Assembly (NCBI RefSeq): GCF_002292295.1
Contig: NZ_DBBS01000008.1
Span: 1 to 64,000, forward strand
Reading direction: 5' to 3'
DNA from: Sphingomonas sp. UBA978
GTDB lineage: Bacteria > Pseudomonadota > Alphaproteobacteria > Sphingomonadales > Sphingomonadaceae
Length of the DNA stretch: 64,000 bases
The notes under the pieces are model-generated. The model was not told the DNA's origin. It searched no databases and saw nothing but the letters and a program-made list of their open reading frames with translations. Position 1 is the first letter of the stretch; each line of letters opens with the position of its first letter. Below, in pieces: positions 55,716-64,000 of the stretch. A program made the translations under genes and the position numbers.

Positions 55716-58391
55716 TCACGCCGCCAGCGGTTGCTCCGCCAGCGCCGCGCGGATCGCGTCGACCGCATCGGCCGCCTTCGACCCGTCCGGTCCGCCACCC
55801 TGCGCCATGTCGGGCCGGCCACCGCCGCCCTGCCCGCCGAGCACCGCCACCGCCTTGCGGAGCAGATCGACCGCGTTGAAACGCCCGGTCAGGTCGTCGC
55901 TCACCCCGACCGCGATCGAGGCGCGCCCGTCGTTGACCGCGACCATCACCGCGATGCCCGATCCGTCCAGCCGCTGTCTGGCGTCGTCGACCGCGCCGCG
56001 CAGGCCCTTGGCCTCGAAGCCGTCGAGCACCTGCCCGATGAACGCGACGCCGCCGATATCCTCCGGCCCTGCCGCCGCGCCGCCACTGCCGCCGCCCATC
56101 GCCAGCGCCTTCTTCGCCTCGGCGAGTTCGCGCTCCAGCCGGCGCCGCTCGTCGAGCAGCGCGACGACGCGTGCCGGCACCTCGTCGGGCGTGGTCTTCA
56201 GCGCGGTCGCCGCCTCGCGCAGGCGTTCGTCGCGCGCGGTCAGATAGGCGCGCGCCGCCTCGCCGGTCAGCGCCTCGACGCGGCGGACGCCGGACGACAC
56301 CGCGCCCTCGCCCACCACCTTGAACAGGCCGATATCGCCGAGCGCGTTGACATGGGTGCCGCCGCACAGCTCGACCGAATAGGTCTTGCCCCCCTCACCA
56401 CCAACAGCGTCCTCGCTGCCCATCGACACGACGCGCACCTCGTCGCCGTATTTCTCGCCGAACAGCGCCATCGCCCCCTCGGCGATCGCCTCGTCAGGGG
56501 TCATCAGCCGCGTGGTGACGCTGCCGTTGCCGCGGATCTGCGCGTTCACCGCCGCTTCCGCATCGGCAAGTTCCGCCGGCGTCATCGCGACCGGATGCGA
56601 CACGTCGAAGCGCAGGCGCTCGGGCGCGACGAGCGAGCCCTTCTGCGCGACATGCGTGCCGAGCCGCTGGCGCAACGCCTCGTGCAGCAGATGCGTCGCC
56701 GAATGGTTGGCGCGGATCTGCGCGCGGCGCGCCACGTCGATCTGCAGCCGCACGGCGTCGCCGACCTTGAGCTCGCCCGCCGTGATGCTGGCGTGATGGA
56801 CGAAGATGCGGCCGAGTTGCTTCGACGTCTCGCCGACCACCGCACGCAGGCCCGCCTCGGTCGAAATGGTGCCGGCATCGCCGACCTGTCCGCCGCTTTC
56901 GCCGTAGAAGGGCGTCTGGTTGACGATGATCGCGACGCTGTCGCCGGCACCCGCCCGTTCGACGCGCACGCCGTCCTTGACCAGCGCCACCACCTCGCCC
57001 TCGCCGACATCGGCGCTATAACCGATGAATTCGGTCGAGCCGGTGTCCTCGGCGATGTCGAACCACAGATCGTCCGACGCCTTCGCGCCCGAGCCCTTCC
57101 AGGCGGCACGGGCGGCGCGCTTCTGCTCGGCCATCGCCACATCGAAACCGGCGCGATCCACGGATAGGCCGCGCTCGCGCAGCGCGTCCTCGGTCAGGTC
57201 ATAGGGGAAGCCGAACGTATCGTAGAGCCGGAACGCGGTTTCGCCGGCGAGCGTATCGCCGGTCTGCATCCCCGCGGTCGCCTCGTCGAGCAGCTTCAGG
57301 CCCTTGTCCAGCGTCTTGCGGAACTGCGTCTCTTCCTGCCGCAGCGTCGCTTCGATCAGCGGCTGCGCGCGGACGAGCTCGGGATAGGCGGCGCCCATCT
57401 CGGCGACCAGCGCCGGGACCAGCCGGTGCATCAACGGCTCCTTCGCGCCGAGCAGATGCGCGTGCCGCATCGCGCGCCGCATGATCCGGCGCAGCACATA
57501 GCCGCGTCCCTCGTTCGCCGGCAGCACGCCGTCCGCGACGAGGAAACCCGACGAGCGCAGATGATCGGCGATGACGCGATGCGACGCCTTGCGCGGCCCC
57601 TCCGCATCGGTACCCGTCAGCGAGGTCGAGGCGGCGATCAGCGCCTTGAACGTATCGGTGTCGTAATTGTCGGTGACGCCCTGCAGCACCGCCGCGATCC
57701 GCTCCAGCCCCATGCCGGTGTCGATCGACTTCTTGGGCAGCTCGCCGACGATCTCGTTGGCGTCCTGCTCATATTGCATGAACACGAGGTTCCAGATCTC
57801 GACGAAGCGGTCGCCATCCTCGTCGGGGCTGCCGGGAGGGCCACCGGGGATATGCGCGCCATGATCGTAGAAGATCTCCGAGCAAGGGCCGCACGGCCCG
57901 CTGTCGCCCATCGCCCAGAAATTGTCCTTGGTCGCGATGCGGATGATCCGCTCGTCGGGCAGGTATTTCGTCCAGAGCGCGTGCGCCTCGTCGTCGGTGT
58001 GATAGACGGTCGCAGTCAGCTTCTCGGCCGGAATGCCCCACACCCCGGTCAGCAGCGTCCAGGCATGATGGATCGCCTGTTCCTTGAAATAATCGCCAAA
58101 CGAGAAATTGCCGAGCATTTCGAAAAACGTATGATGGCGCGCGGTATAGCCGACATTGTCGAGGTCGTTATGCTTGCCGCCGGCACGAACCGACTTCTGG
58201 CTGCTCGTCGCGGTGACATAGGGGCGCGATTCCAGCCCGGTGAAGACGTTCTTGAACGGCACCATCCCCGCATTGACGAACATCAGCGTCGGGTCGTTCT
58301 GCGGCACGAGCGGCGCGGACGGCACGATCGTGTGCCCCTGCGATGCGAAATAGTCGAGGAAGCCGCGGCGGATGTCGTTGGTCGAGGTCAT
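55716..58391 (-). CDS. alaS: Alanine-tRNA ligase
   Basis: 891 residues. The class II catalytic core starts RRGFLDYFASQGHTIVPSAP, with VNAGMVPFKNVF. The editing domain has NHSATHLLHEAL and the zinc-binding CGGTHVN, and a C-Ala domain (about 750-890) includes GGGRPDMAQGGG. It charges tRNA-Ala and hydrolyses mischarged Ser/Gly. It follows the PhyH gene by 12 bases in the same direction, and could be transcribed with it. Confidence 0.95.
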   Translation of the reverse strand: MTSTNDIRRGFLDYFASQGHTIVPSAPLVPQNDPTLMFVNAGMVPFKNVFTGLESRPYVTATSSQKSVRAGGKHNDLDNVGYTARHHTFFEMLGNFSFGDYFKEQAIHHAWTLLTGVWGIPAEKLTATVYHTDDEAHALWTKYLPDERIIRIATKDNFWAMGDSGPCGPCSEIFYDHGAHIPGGPPGSPDEDGDRFVEIWNLVFMQYEQDANEIVGELPKKSIDTGMGLERIAAVLQGVTDNYDTDTFKALIAASTSLTGTDAEGPRKASHRVIADHLRSSGFLVADGVLPANEGRGYVLRRIMRRAMRHAHLLGAKEPLMHRLVPALVAEMGAAYPELVRAQPLIEATLRQEETQFRKTLDKGLKLLDEATAGMQTGDTLAGETAFRLYDTFGFPYDLTEDALRERGLSVDRAGFDVAMAEQKRAARAAWKGSGAKASDDLWFDIAEDTGSTEFIGYSADVGEGEVVALVKDGVRVERAGAGDSVAIIVNQTPFYGESGGQVGDAGTISTEAGLRAVVGETSKQLGRIFVHHASITAGELKVGDAVRLQIDVARRAQIRANHSATHLLHEALRQRLGTHVAQKGSLVAPERLRFDVSHPVAMTPAELADAEAAVNAQIRGNGSVTTRLMTPDEAIAEGAMALFGEKYGDEVRVVSMGSEDAVGGEGGKTYSVELCGGTHVNALGDIGLFKVVGEGAVSSGVRRVEALTGEAARAYLTARDERLREAATALKTTPDEVPARVVALLDERRRLERELAEAKKALAMGGGSGGAAAGPEDIGGVAFIGQVLDGFEAKGLRGAVDDARQRLDGSGIAVMVAVNDGRASIAVGVSDDLTGRFNAVDLLRKAVAVLGGQGGGGRPDMAQGGGPDGSKAADAVDAIRAALAEQPLAA

Positions 58392-58403
58392 AGCGGTAGC
58401 GAC

Positions 58404-59105
58404 TTAGGCGAGAGACGGCTCGCCCTCAAGCGCCGTTCGTTGCGCATCCGCCGCCCAGCGCAGGCCGCCCGGCAGATCGCAACCGGCGATGTCCATCTGC
58501 AGGACGCGGCGTCGCGATCCGGTCGCCGCGCGCGCCGAACCGTGAAGGATCGGCGTCGCATAGAACCAGACGCAGCCCGCGTCCGCCAGACAGGCCGCCT
58601 GTCCGCAACGCTCGACGACGCCGTCGATCGCATCCTCCGCAACATAGCCGAGCCGGTGGGAGCCCGGTGCGACGCACAATGGCGCATTGTCCGTGCCGAC
58701 GGGATCGAGATGGATGCGGACGGTCACCATCGTGGCGAGAAGCGCGATCGGCGGCGCGGCGTGCAGGCGCCCCTGTTTGACCGTCCATGGACCATAGCCG
58801 GGCACGTCGATCCGCTCGGCGACCTCGATCGTCCGATCCTGATGCCAGCCGAGCGCCCAGTTCGCGCCATCGCGCTTGTCGAACAGCAACGCGCGGACCG
58901 GCCTCGCCCGCGGCCCGAGCAGATCGCGCAACGCCGGGCGGATCGCCCGAAAGGCGGCGAGATCATCGCAGATCGCCGGATCGATCCGCAGTCCAGGCCG
59001 GTCGATCGTCAATCGTGCGAACAGCCGTTCGATCCCGGCGAGCCCGGCCGCGTCGATCCGCCCCGGCCAGAGCCCGAAGCCCGCATCGGCGAGCGCTGCC
59101 CTCAT
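58404..59105 (-). CDS. Phytanoyl-CoA dioxygenase (PhyH)-family protein
   Basis: 233 residues. The Fe(II)/2-oxoglutarate facial triad is visible as the HxD in LGWHQDRTIEV and the distal His in ILHGSARAATGSRRRVLQMD, where the Arg binds 2-oxoglutarate. CVAPGSHRLGYV is typical of the family. It hydroxylates an unknown substrate in the cytosol. The ATG at 59105 overlaps the stop of the M24 peptidase gene (ATGA), so the two are coupled. Confidence 0.85.
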   Translation of the reverse strand: MRAALADAGFGLWPGRIDAAGLAGIERLFARLTIDRPGLRIDPAICDDLAAFRAIRPALRDLLGPRARPVRALLFDKRDGANWALGWHQDRTIEVAERIDVPGYGPWTVKQGRLHAAPPIALLATMVTVRIHLDPVGTDNAPLCVAPGSHRLGYVAEDAIDGVVERCGQAACLADAGCVWFYATPILHGSARAATGSRRRVLQMDIAGCDLPGGLRWAADAQRTALEGEPSLA

Positions 59106-60361
59106 GCCAGCGGCGCGTCGATCGACGACGGCGGCGTACTGAACCATCGGGGCCCTTCGGCGGTCATGTGGAAGCAGTCCTCCAGCCGGACGCCGAAGCG
59201 GCCGGGCAGGTAGATGCCGGGTTCGTTCGAGAAACACATACCGGGCGCGAGCCGCGTCGTCTCGCCGCGGACGAGATTGACGGGCTCGTGCCCGTCCATG
59301 CCGATGCCGTGACCGGTACGGTGCGACAGGCCGGGCAGCTTGTAGTCGGGGCCGTAGCCGAGCCCGGTGTAATAGGCCCGCACCGCATCGTCGACGCTGC
59401 CCGCAGTGGCGCCGAGCTTTGCCGCGGACAGCGCGACCTGCTGGCCGCGGGCGGCATCGGCCCAGACCTTGCGCTGGTCGGCGGTGGCGCGGCCCTTGGG
59501 CACCCAGGTGCGCGACACGTCGGACTGATAGCCCTGCACGGTGCAGCCGCAATCCATCAGCAGGATCTGGTCGGGCGCGATCCGATGCACCTCGCGGCTG
59601 CCATGCGGCAGCGCGGCGGCGGGGCCGATCAGCGCGAGGGCAAATTCGGGATCGCCGCCCAGCCTGCGCGTCGCCGCGGTCATCAGCGCGCCGATCTCCG
59701 CGCCGGTCATGCCCGTCTCGATCCGGGGCGCGAGCCAGCGATAGGCGGCGATGGTCACGTCGGTCGCGGTCTGCATCAGTGCCAGCTCGGCCGGGGTCTT
59801 CACCATGCGGCAACCGCGCACGACCGGATTGGCGCTCACCTGACGCACGGCGGGCGCGAAGCGGGCGAGGTCGGCGGGGATGAAGGTACGCGTCGTCTCC
59901 TCGATTCCGATCGGCAGGCGGTCGAGGCGGCGCTCCTTCAGCCAGGCGGCGACGATCGCCAGTGCGTTACCGTCCTCCTGCCAGACCCGCACCTCGGCAG
60001 GGACGGCGAGCGTCTGGCGGACGGAGGGCTCCTCGAAGAAGGGCGTGACGATCAGCGGCTGCCCCTCGCGGGGCAGGATCGCCAGCGTCGGACGTTCGCT
60101 GCGGCCCCAGCGGACACCGGTGAAATAGACCATCGACGAACCCGGTTCGATCAGCACCGCCCCCATGCCGTTCGCGCGCATCAGCGCCTGCGCCCGCGAC
60201 AGCCGGCGGGCCCGCTCGTCCGGGCCGATCGGCACCGCGCCGGTGGTGATGTCGCGCAGGTCGGACAGGTCCGGTTCGGCGGCACGCAGCACACCGGTAG
60301 ACAGCAGCGGTATCGCGGCTAAACCGGCGAGCAACGTGCGGCGGGAGGGGGAGACGACCAT
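59102..60361 (-). CDS. Tat-exported M24-family (Xaa-Pro aminopeptidase-like) protein
   Basis: 419 residues. The N-terminus VVSPSRRTLLAGLAAIPLL is a twin-arginine signal (SRRTLL). The pita-bread metal ligands are all present: MDCGC and SDVSRTW (two Asp), RTGHGIGM (His), FSNEPGIY and VRLEDCF (two Glu). It should be a di-metal peptidase exported folded to the periplasm. It is divergent from the symporter gene and coupled to the PhyH gene. Confidence 0.87.
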   Translation of the reverse strand: MVVSPSRRTLLAGLAAIPLLSTGVLRAAEPDLSDLRDITTGAVPIGPDERARRLSRAQALMRANGMGAVLIEPGSSMVYFTGVRWGRSERPTLAILPREGQPLIVTPFFEEPSVRQTLAVPAEVRVWQEDGNALAIVAAWLKERRLDRLPIGIEETTRTFIPADLARFAPAVRQVSANPVVRGCRMVKTPAELALMQTATDVTIAAYRWLAPRIETGMTGAEIGALMTAATRRLGGDPEFALALIGPAAALPHGSREVHRIAPDQILLMDCGCTVQGYQSDVSRTWVPKGRATADQRKVWADAARGQQVALSAAKLGATAGSVDDAVRAYYTGLGYGPDYKLPGLSHRTGHGIGMDGHEPVNLVRGETTRLAPGMCFSNEPGIYLPGRFGVRLEDCFHMTAEGPRWFSTPPSSIDAPLA

Positions 60362-60432
60362 CGCAGATCGATAGGGCGCTTGACCCTGGACCCGCAATCC
60401 CCTTCCCTGCCGGCAAATTCGGGAGTGCGTGC

Positions 60433-61749
60433 ATGGCCAAGCGGCTGACTGTGTTTATCGTGATCGGCCTGCTGCTCGGCATCGTCGCGGGATTGGCGAT
60501 CAACGGCTGGCTCGACGACGGCACCCCCGTCGCCGCCGAGCGGCTGAAGGCGATCGCCGGCTATTTCTCGATCGGCACGACGATCTTCCTGCGCCTCATC
60601 AAGATGATTATCGCGCCGCTCGTGTTCGCCACGCTGGTCAGCGGCATCGCGCAGATGGGCGACACCGCGGCGCTGGGACGGGTCGGTGCCAAGGCGATCG
60701 GCTGGTTCGTCTGCGCCAGCCTGCTGTCGCTCGGCCTCGGGCTGATCCTGGTCAACGCGATCCAGCCGGGGGTCGGCATCAATCTGCCGCTGCCGCCGGT
60801 CGGAGCGGATGCGGGCGTGTCGACCGACGCGTTCAGCCTCGCCAAGTTCATCACCCATATCGTGCCGGCATCGATGATCGAGGCGATGGCGACCAACGAG
60901 ATCCTGCAGATCGTCGTCTTCTCGATCTTCGTCGGCGTCGCGATCACCGCGGTCGGCGACGTCGCCAGGCCGCTGGTCCGCGCGGTCGAGGCGCTGGTCG
61001 CGATCATGTTGCAGATCACCGACTATGTCATGCGCTTCGCGCCGATCGCCGTGTTCTGCGCGGTCACCGCAACGCTCGCCGAGCGCGGCGCCGGGGTGAT
61101 CGGACAGCTCGCCTTCTTCATGGGCAGCTTCTACCTCGCCCTGGTCGTGCTGTGGGCGATCCTGCTCGGGATCGGCTTCCTGTTCATCGGGCCGCGCATC
61201 CGCGACCTCGTGCGTTACATCCGCGAACCGTTGCTGGTCGCGTTCACCACTGCCTCCTCGGAGGCCGCCTATCCGCGCATGCTGGAGGCGCTCGACCGGT
61301 TCGGTGTGCCGCCCAAGATCGCCAGCTTCGTGCTGCCGCTGGGCTATTCGTTCAATCTCGACGGCTCGATGATGTACGTGACCTTTGCGTCAATCTTCAT
61401 CGCCCAAGCCTACGGCATCGACATGCCACTAGGGACGCAGATCGCGATGCTGCTGTTCCTGATGATCTCGTCCAAGGGGATCGCCGCGGTGCCGCGTGCC
61501 AGCCTTGTCGTGATCGCCGCGGTGCTGCCGGTGTTCGACATTCCTGAGGCTGGGCTTCTGCTCATCCTCGCGATCGACCATTTCCTCGACATGGGCCGCA
61601 CCGCAACCAACGTCATCGGTAACGCGGTAGCAAGCGCCGTAGTGGCGAAATGGGAGGGCGGATTCGATCCCCGCGAACCCGCCGAGATCGATCCACCGCG
61701 GGCGCCATCGCACGTGCCCGAACCGCCCGCGCCGACCAGCTTCCGCTGA
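60433..61749 (+). CDS. Dicarboxylate/amino acid:cation symporter (DAACS family)
   Basis: 438 residues with about eight membrane helices and two re-entrant loops. Signatures are the Ser-rich hairpin FTTASSEAAYPRML, the GYSFNLDGSMMYVTF helix and the DMGRTATNVIGNA end motif, as in GltP/DctA. It imports glutamate, aspartate or C4-dicarboxylates with protons or sodium across the inner membrane. GGGAG lies upstream of the ATG. The substrate cannot be settled from sequence. Confidence 0.9.
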   Translation: MAKRLTVFIVIGLLLGIVAGLAINGWLDDGTPVAAERLKAIAGYFSIGTTIFLRLIKMIIAPLVFATLVSGIAQMGDTAALGRVGAKAIGWFVCASLLSLGLGLILVNAIQPGVGINLPLPPVGADAGVSTDAFSLAKFITHIVPASMIEAMATNEILQIVVFSIFVGVAITAVGDVARPLVRAVEALVAIMLQITDYVMRFAPIAVFCAVTATLAERGAGVIGQLAFFMGSFYLALVVLWAILLGIGFLFIGPRIRDLVRYIREPLLVAFTTASSEAAYPRMLEALDRFGVPPKIASFVLPLGYSFNLDGSMMYVTFASIFIAQAYGIDMPLGTQIAMLLFLMISSKGIAAVPRASLVVIAAVLPVFDIPEAGLLLILAIDHFLDMGRTATNVIGNAVASAVVAKWEGGFDPREPAEIDPPRAPSHVPEPPAPTSFR

Positions 61750-61764
61750 TCGGCAGCGGGGACA

Positions 61765-62397
61765 TCACGCGTAGGCGTAGGGGCCGCCCTTGGCGAGGGC
61801 GGCCTGATAGGCCGGGCGGGCGTGGACCTTCTCCAGCCAAGCGATCGTCGCCGGGCGCGAGGCGTCGAGCCCGGCCCGGCTGCGCGCCGCCTCGATCGGG
61901 AAGCTCATCATGACATCCGCGGCCGTCATCTCGTTGCCCGCGAACCAGGGACGCTGCGCCAGTTCCGATTCGACGTAATCGAGGTGAACGTCGATCATCG
62001 GCTGGATGCGCTTGATCGCCGGCTTGCCCATCAGCGGAATGCGGCTCAGCACCAGCTTGAGGAACAGCGGCGGCATCATCGATCCTTCCGCATAATGGAG
62101 CCAGAACCGATACCGCAGCGCCGAATCGCGATGCGCGGGCGGGCCGAGGCGGCCGTCCGCCTTTTCGACCAGATATTCGACGATCGCCCCGGTTTCGGCG
62201 ACGACATGACAGGTGCCGTCATCGTCCTCGATCACCGGCGACTTGCCGAGCGGATGCACGCGCTTCAGTTCGGGCGGCGCGAGCATCGTCGTCCGGTCGC
62301 GCTCGTAGCGCTCGATCCGATAGTCGAGGCCGAGTTCCTCGAGCATCCAGAGCACCCGTTGCGACCGGCTGTTTTCGAGATGGTGGACGACGATCAT
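61765..62397 (-). CDS. Glutathione S-transferase
   Basis: 210 residues. The thioredoxin-like N-domain has HHLENSRSQRVLWMLEEL and the cis-Pro KSPVIEDDD with ETGAIVEYL for glutathione binding. The helical C-domain has NEMTAADVMMSFPIEAA. The catalytic Ser/Tyr appears to be Ser9 in LENSRS, as in the beta/theta-like classes. The ATG at 62397 has GGGAG six bases upstream. It follows the methyltransferase gene by 14 bases. Confidence 0.9.
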   Translation of the reverse strand: MIVVHHLENSRSQRVLWMLEELGLDYRIERYERDRTTMLAPPELKRVHPLGKSPVIEDDDGTCHVVAETGAIVEYLVEKADGRLGPPAHRDSALRYRFWLHYAEGSMMPPLFLKLVLSRIPLMGKPAIKRIQPMIDVHLDYVESELAQRPWFAGNEMTAADVMMSFPIEAARSRAGLDASRPATIAWLEKVHARPAYQAALAKGGPYAYA

Positions 62398-62411
62398 GCT
62401 CTCTCCCTTTG

Positions 62412-63236
62412 TCAGGCGGTGGCCCGCCATATCCATGCCGACGCCGCAAAGGCGACGGTGCTGCCGGTACGATAACGTTCCAGCACGGCTTTGAGCCGCG
62501 CGTCCAGCGCGACGGGATCGGCGGCCTGTTGCAGCATGGAGGCGAGCGGGCCGATACGGCGGAAGAAGGCGGCGGCGTCTGCGACCGGATCGTCGCCCGC
62601 GCCGGCCAGATAGCGGAAATCGACGCGGGCGTAGCTATCGATCGTCCAGCCGGCATGTTTTAGGATGGCGGCGGTAACCGACGGGTCGGCGAAGCCGAAC
62701 GGGCCGGGCGCATAGTCGGTCGGGACCGGCGGGCGGATGCCGGTTACCTGTTCGACGAGATCGGAGGCCCAGACATTGTCGCTGCGGTCGCGGAAGCAGG
62801 AGAAGATCAATCCCGCACCCGGCCGGCTTGCCGCGCGCAGGCCGGCGAAGGCGACGACCGGGTCCCCGAAGAACATGACGCCGTGGCGCGACACCAGCAG
62901 GTCAAGCGGCGCCAGCATCCGGGCGACGTCGGTCGCGTCGCCGAGGCGGAAGGCGAGGTTGGCCTGTCCGGCCCGGCGGCGATCCGCAACCAAGACCAAT
63001 TCGGGCGACAGGTCGACGCCCAAGACCTGAGCATCCGCGCGGGCGCGGGCCAACGCTAGGCTGGTCGATCCCGCACCGCAGCCGACATCGAGGCTGCAAA
63101 ACGGGCCAGCGGGCGCGGCTGCGAGGATCGCCGCGTCGAGATGCGGCGTCAGGCCGGCGAACGAGCGATCGGTACGCTCCCATTCGATCGCCCAGGTCTG
63201 GCCGACGCGGCCTGTCCAGTCGAAGGCGGAGGTCAT
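62412..63236 (-). CDS. Class I SAM-dependent methyltransferase
   Basis: 274 residues. Motif I is CSLDVGCGAGSTSLALA (about 47-63), followed by VLGVDLSPELV and LVSRHGVMFFGDP. The C-terminal half is unlike the common Methyltransf_11 caps. It resembles the small-molecule methylase class; no substrate can be named. It probably shares a transcript with the GST, which hints at detoxification, by association only. Confidence 0.82.
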   Translation of the reverse strand: MTSAFDWTGRVGQTWAIEWERTDRSFAGLTPHLDAAILAAAPAGPFCSLDVGCGAGSTSLALARARADAQVLGVDLSPELVLVADRRRAGQANLAFRLGDATDVARMLAPLDLLVSRHGVMFFGDPVVAFAGLRAASRPGAGLIFSCFRDRSDNVWASDLVEQVTGIRPPVPTDYAPGPFGFADPSVTAAILKHAGWTIDSYARVDFRYLAGAGDDPVADAAAFFRRIGPLASMLQQAADPVALDARLKAVLERYRTGSTVAFAASAWIWRATA

Positions 63237-63734
63237 GGCATGGGCTCCCTCAGGCGTGACGCGGGGATTGATGGTGGCAACTCGCCGGCCCTATGGGGTC
63301 GTTGCCGCCATTCTCTCAAGGTCAGGACCTGTCCGTAACATATAAGCCCGTTGCGCTCGGCAGCTCGAAAAACGCTTGGCCTTCTTCGGTCTCGAAACGA
63401 ATCATCCCCCTTCGGCCTCCATGCCATCTTGGTAAACAAAAGAGAGAGTTCACGCGGAGACGCGGAGGCGTCGCGCCAGTCGAGGCAGGAATCTTCTCAT
63501 CACAGCAGCAAGGTGTCGGAATCAAGCTGCCGCATGCGGAACACCTCCGCGTCCTCCGCGCCTCCGCGCGAACCCAAGCTCTTTTTTTTATACGCGTCAG
63601 TGCGCGTAAATGCCGATGGGCCCTGACACCCTCCGTACGGGCGACAGGAAGGATCCCGGACCATGTCCAGCATGACGGCCGGCACGACATGGTGGTTCAT
63701 CACCACCCGGACGACGCCGCCGCCGGGCCCCTCG

Positions 63735-63764
63735 AAAAAGGCCCGCCGTTGACGGCGAGCCCCC
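63735..63764 (-). terminator. Intrinsic terminator of recA
   Basis: On the minus strand GGCTCGCCG and CGGCGGGCC pair around TCAA and are followed by TTTTTCG. Confidence 0.8.
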
Positions 63765-63766
63765 TT

Positions 63767-63787
63767 TCGTACCCGGACAGGGTACGA
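63767..63787 (-). repeat. Hairpin directly after the recA stop
   Basis: TCGTACCC and GGGTACGA, perfect 8-bp arms with a GGACA loop (TGTCC on the transcript), begin five bases after the recA stop and upstream of the terminator. It is probably a 3'-end stabiliser. Confidence 0.5.
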
Positions 63788-63792
63788 TCGCA

Positions 63793-64000
63793 TCAGATGT
63801 CGTCTTCGGCGTCCGGGCCGGTCATCATCTCTTCGGCGACCTTTTCGGTGCGCTGGCGGATCGCCTTTTCGAGGCGGTCGGCCATGTCCGGATGCTCGCG
63901 CAGATAGGTCTTCGAATTCTCGCGGCCCTGGCCGATGCGGACACTGTCATAGCTGAACCACGCACCCGACTTCTCGACGAGGCCGGCCTTGACGCCGAGG
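63793..64000 (-). CDS. recA: Recombinase RecA, C-terminal 68 residues (cut by window edge)
   Basis: Only the 3' end of the gene is in the window; the start lies beyond 64000. The readable 68 residues contain GLVEKSGAWFSYDSVRIGQG, REHPDMADRLEKAIRQ and an acidic tail ending GPDAEDDI. This is the C-terminal domain that gates DNA access and LexA cleavage. RecA forms filaments on single-stranded DNA. It is followed by two hairpins, the second with a T-run. Confidence 0.95.
   Translation of the reverse strand, partial: LGVKAGLVEKSGAWFSYDSVRIGQGRENSKTYLREHPDMADRLEKAIRQRTEKVAEEMMTGPDAEDDI

Larger units (their letters stand above)
63237..63792. repeat. Gene-free stretch with a second copy of the inverted-repeat element
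   Basis: No credible gene is present. Arms GCGGAGACGCGGAGGCG (from 63454) and CTCCGCGTCCTCCGCGCCTC (from 63545) repeat an 8-base GCGGAGAC/GCGGAGGC unit, separated by about 75 bases, with outer ends TTCAC and GCGCGAACC. The design matches the element at 19703-19847 although the unit differs in one or two bases. An eight-T run follows at 63582-63589. The rest holds the recA terminator region; the segment 63300-63440 shows no clear feature. Confidence 0.65.

Overview
The window is a GC-rich (about two-thirds G+C), densely packed chromosomal segment of an alphaproteobacterium, most likely a Sphingomonas or a close sphingomonad. Several things point there: the pckA/chvI-chvG/hprK-rapZ-EIIA-HPr order, a CckA hybrid kinase, a PFxFATG-type single-domain response regulator, a HisKA_2 kinase, a candidate EcfG promoter, the btaA-btaB pair, a dispersed GTCACCCCGG palindrome, and frequent GTG/TTG starts with ATGA-type gene overlaps. 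I saw no prophage, insertion sequence, CRISPR array, rRNA operon or plasmid genes. This is core genome with a few lineage-specific genes between.

Layout. 1-3.2 kb (minus): guaB, an RsmB/NOP RNA methyltransferase and a secreted TPR protein. 3.4-5.3 kb (plus): an SPFH/NfeD membrane pair and a thioesterase. 5.3-7.2 kb (minus): btaA-btaB, a betaine-lipid synthesis pair. 7.3-9.3 kb (minus): a conserved unknown and pckA. 9.5-13.9 kb (plus): the chvI-chvG two-component system running into hprK, rapZ, a mannose-type EIIA and HPr, a regulatory PTS with no sugar permease in view. 13.9-17.8 kb: a SpoU methyltransferase, a 76-residue repeat protein coupled to rmuC, def and recR. 17.9-19.5 kb: fmt-truA, followed by a 317-bp gene-free stretch filled by inverted-repeat sequence.

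19.8-27.4 kb (minus): a TrmA-type RNA methyltransferase, the NAD(P)HX repair enzyme, a lipoprotein, ilvD, an SdrG-like response regulator and cckA. 27.5-32.2 kb: an M13 peptidase, a DUF2062 protein, smpB, a TonB-C-like secreted protein and dapA. 32.3-38.6 kb: a Slt-type lytic transglycosylase, greB, a NYN/LOTUS protein, a Uma2 protein, a GAF-HisKA_2 kinase and an unknown membrane coiled-coil protein. 38.6-44.6 kb: ettA, an M28 peptidase, a small lipoprotein, tRNA-Ile2(CAT), tRNA-Pro(TGG), an amidohydrolase and a small membrane protein. 44.8-49.6 kb: a polysaccharide-deacetylase-like protein, a histidine kinase, an Lrp/AsnC regulator with a probable autoregulatory operator, and a secreted TPR protein. 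49.8-55.6 kb: yaaA-SDR, a small secreted basic protein, gyrA, a DUF952 protein and a secreted protein behind a candidate EcfG promoter. 55.7-64 kb: alaS in line with a PhyH dioxygenase and a Tat-exported M24 peptidase, a dicarboxylate/glutamate symporter, a GST, a methyltransferase, a second inverted-repeat element, and the 3' end of recA at the window edge.

Several genes belong to envelope and stress signalling: ChvGI, the regulatory PTS, CckA, the FATGUY regulator, the HisKA_2 kinase and the candidate EcfG target. The least explained items are the four-repeat beta-helix-like peptide beside rmuC, the two related inverted-repeat elements 44 kb apart, and several well-formed palindromes at gene boundaries.
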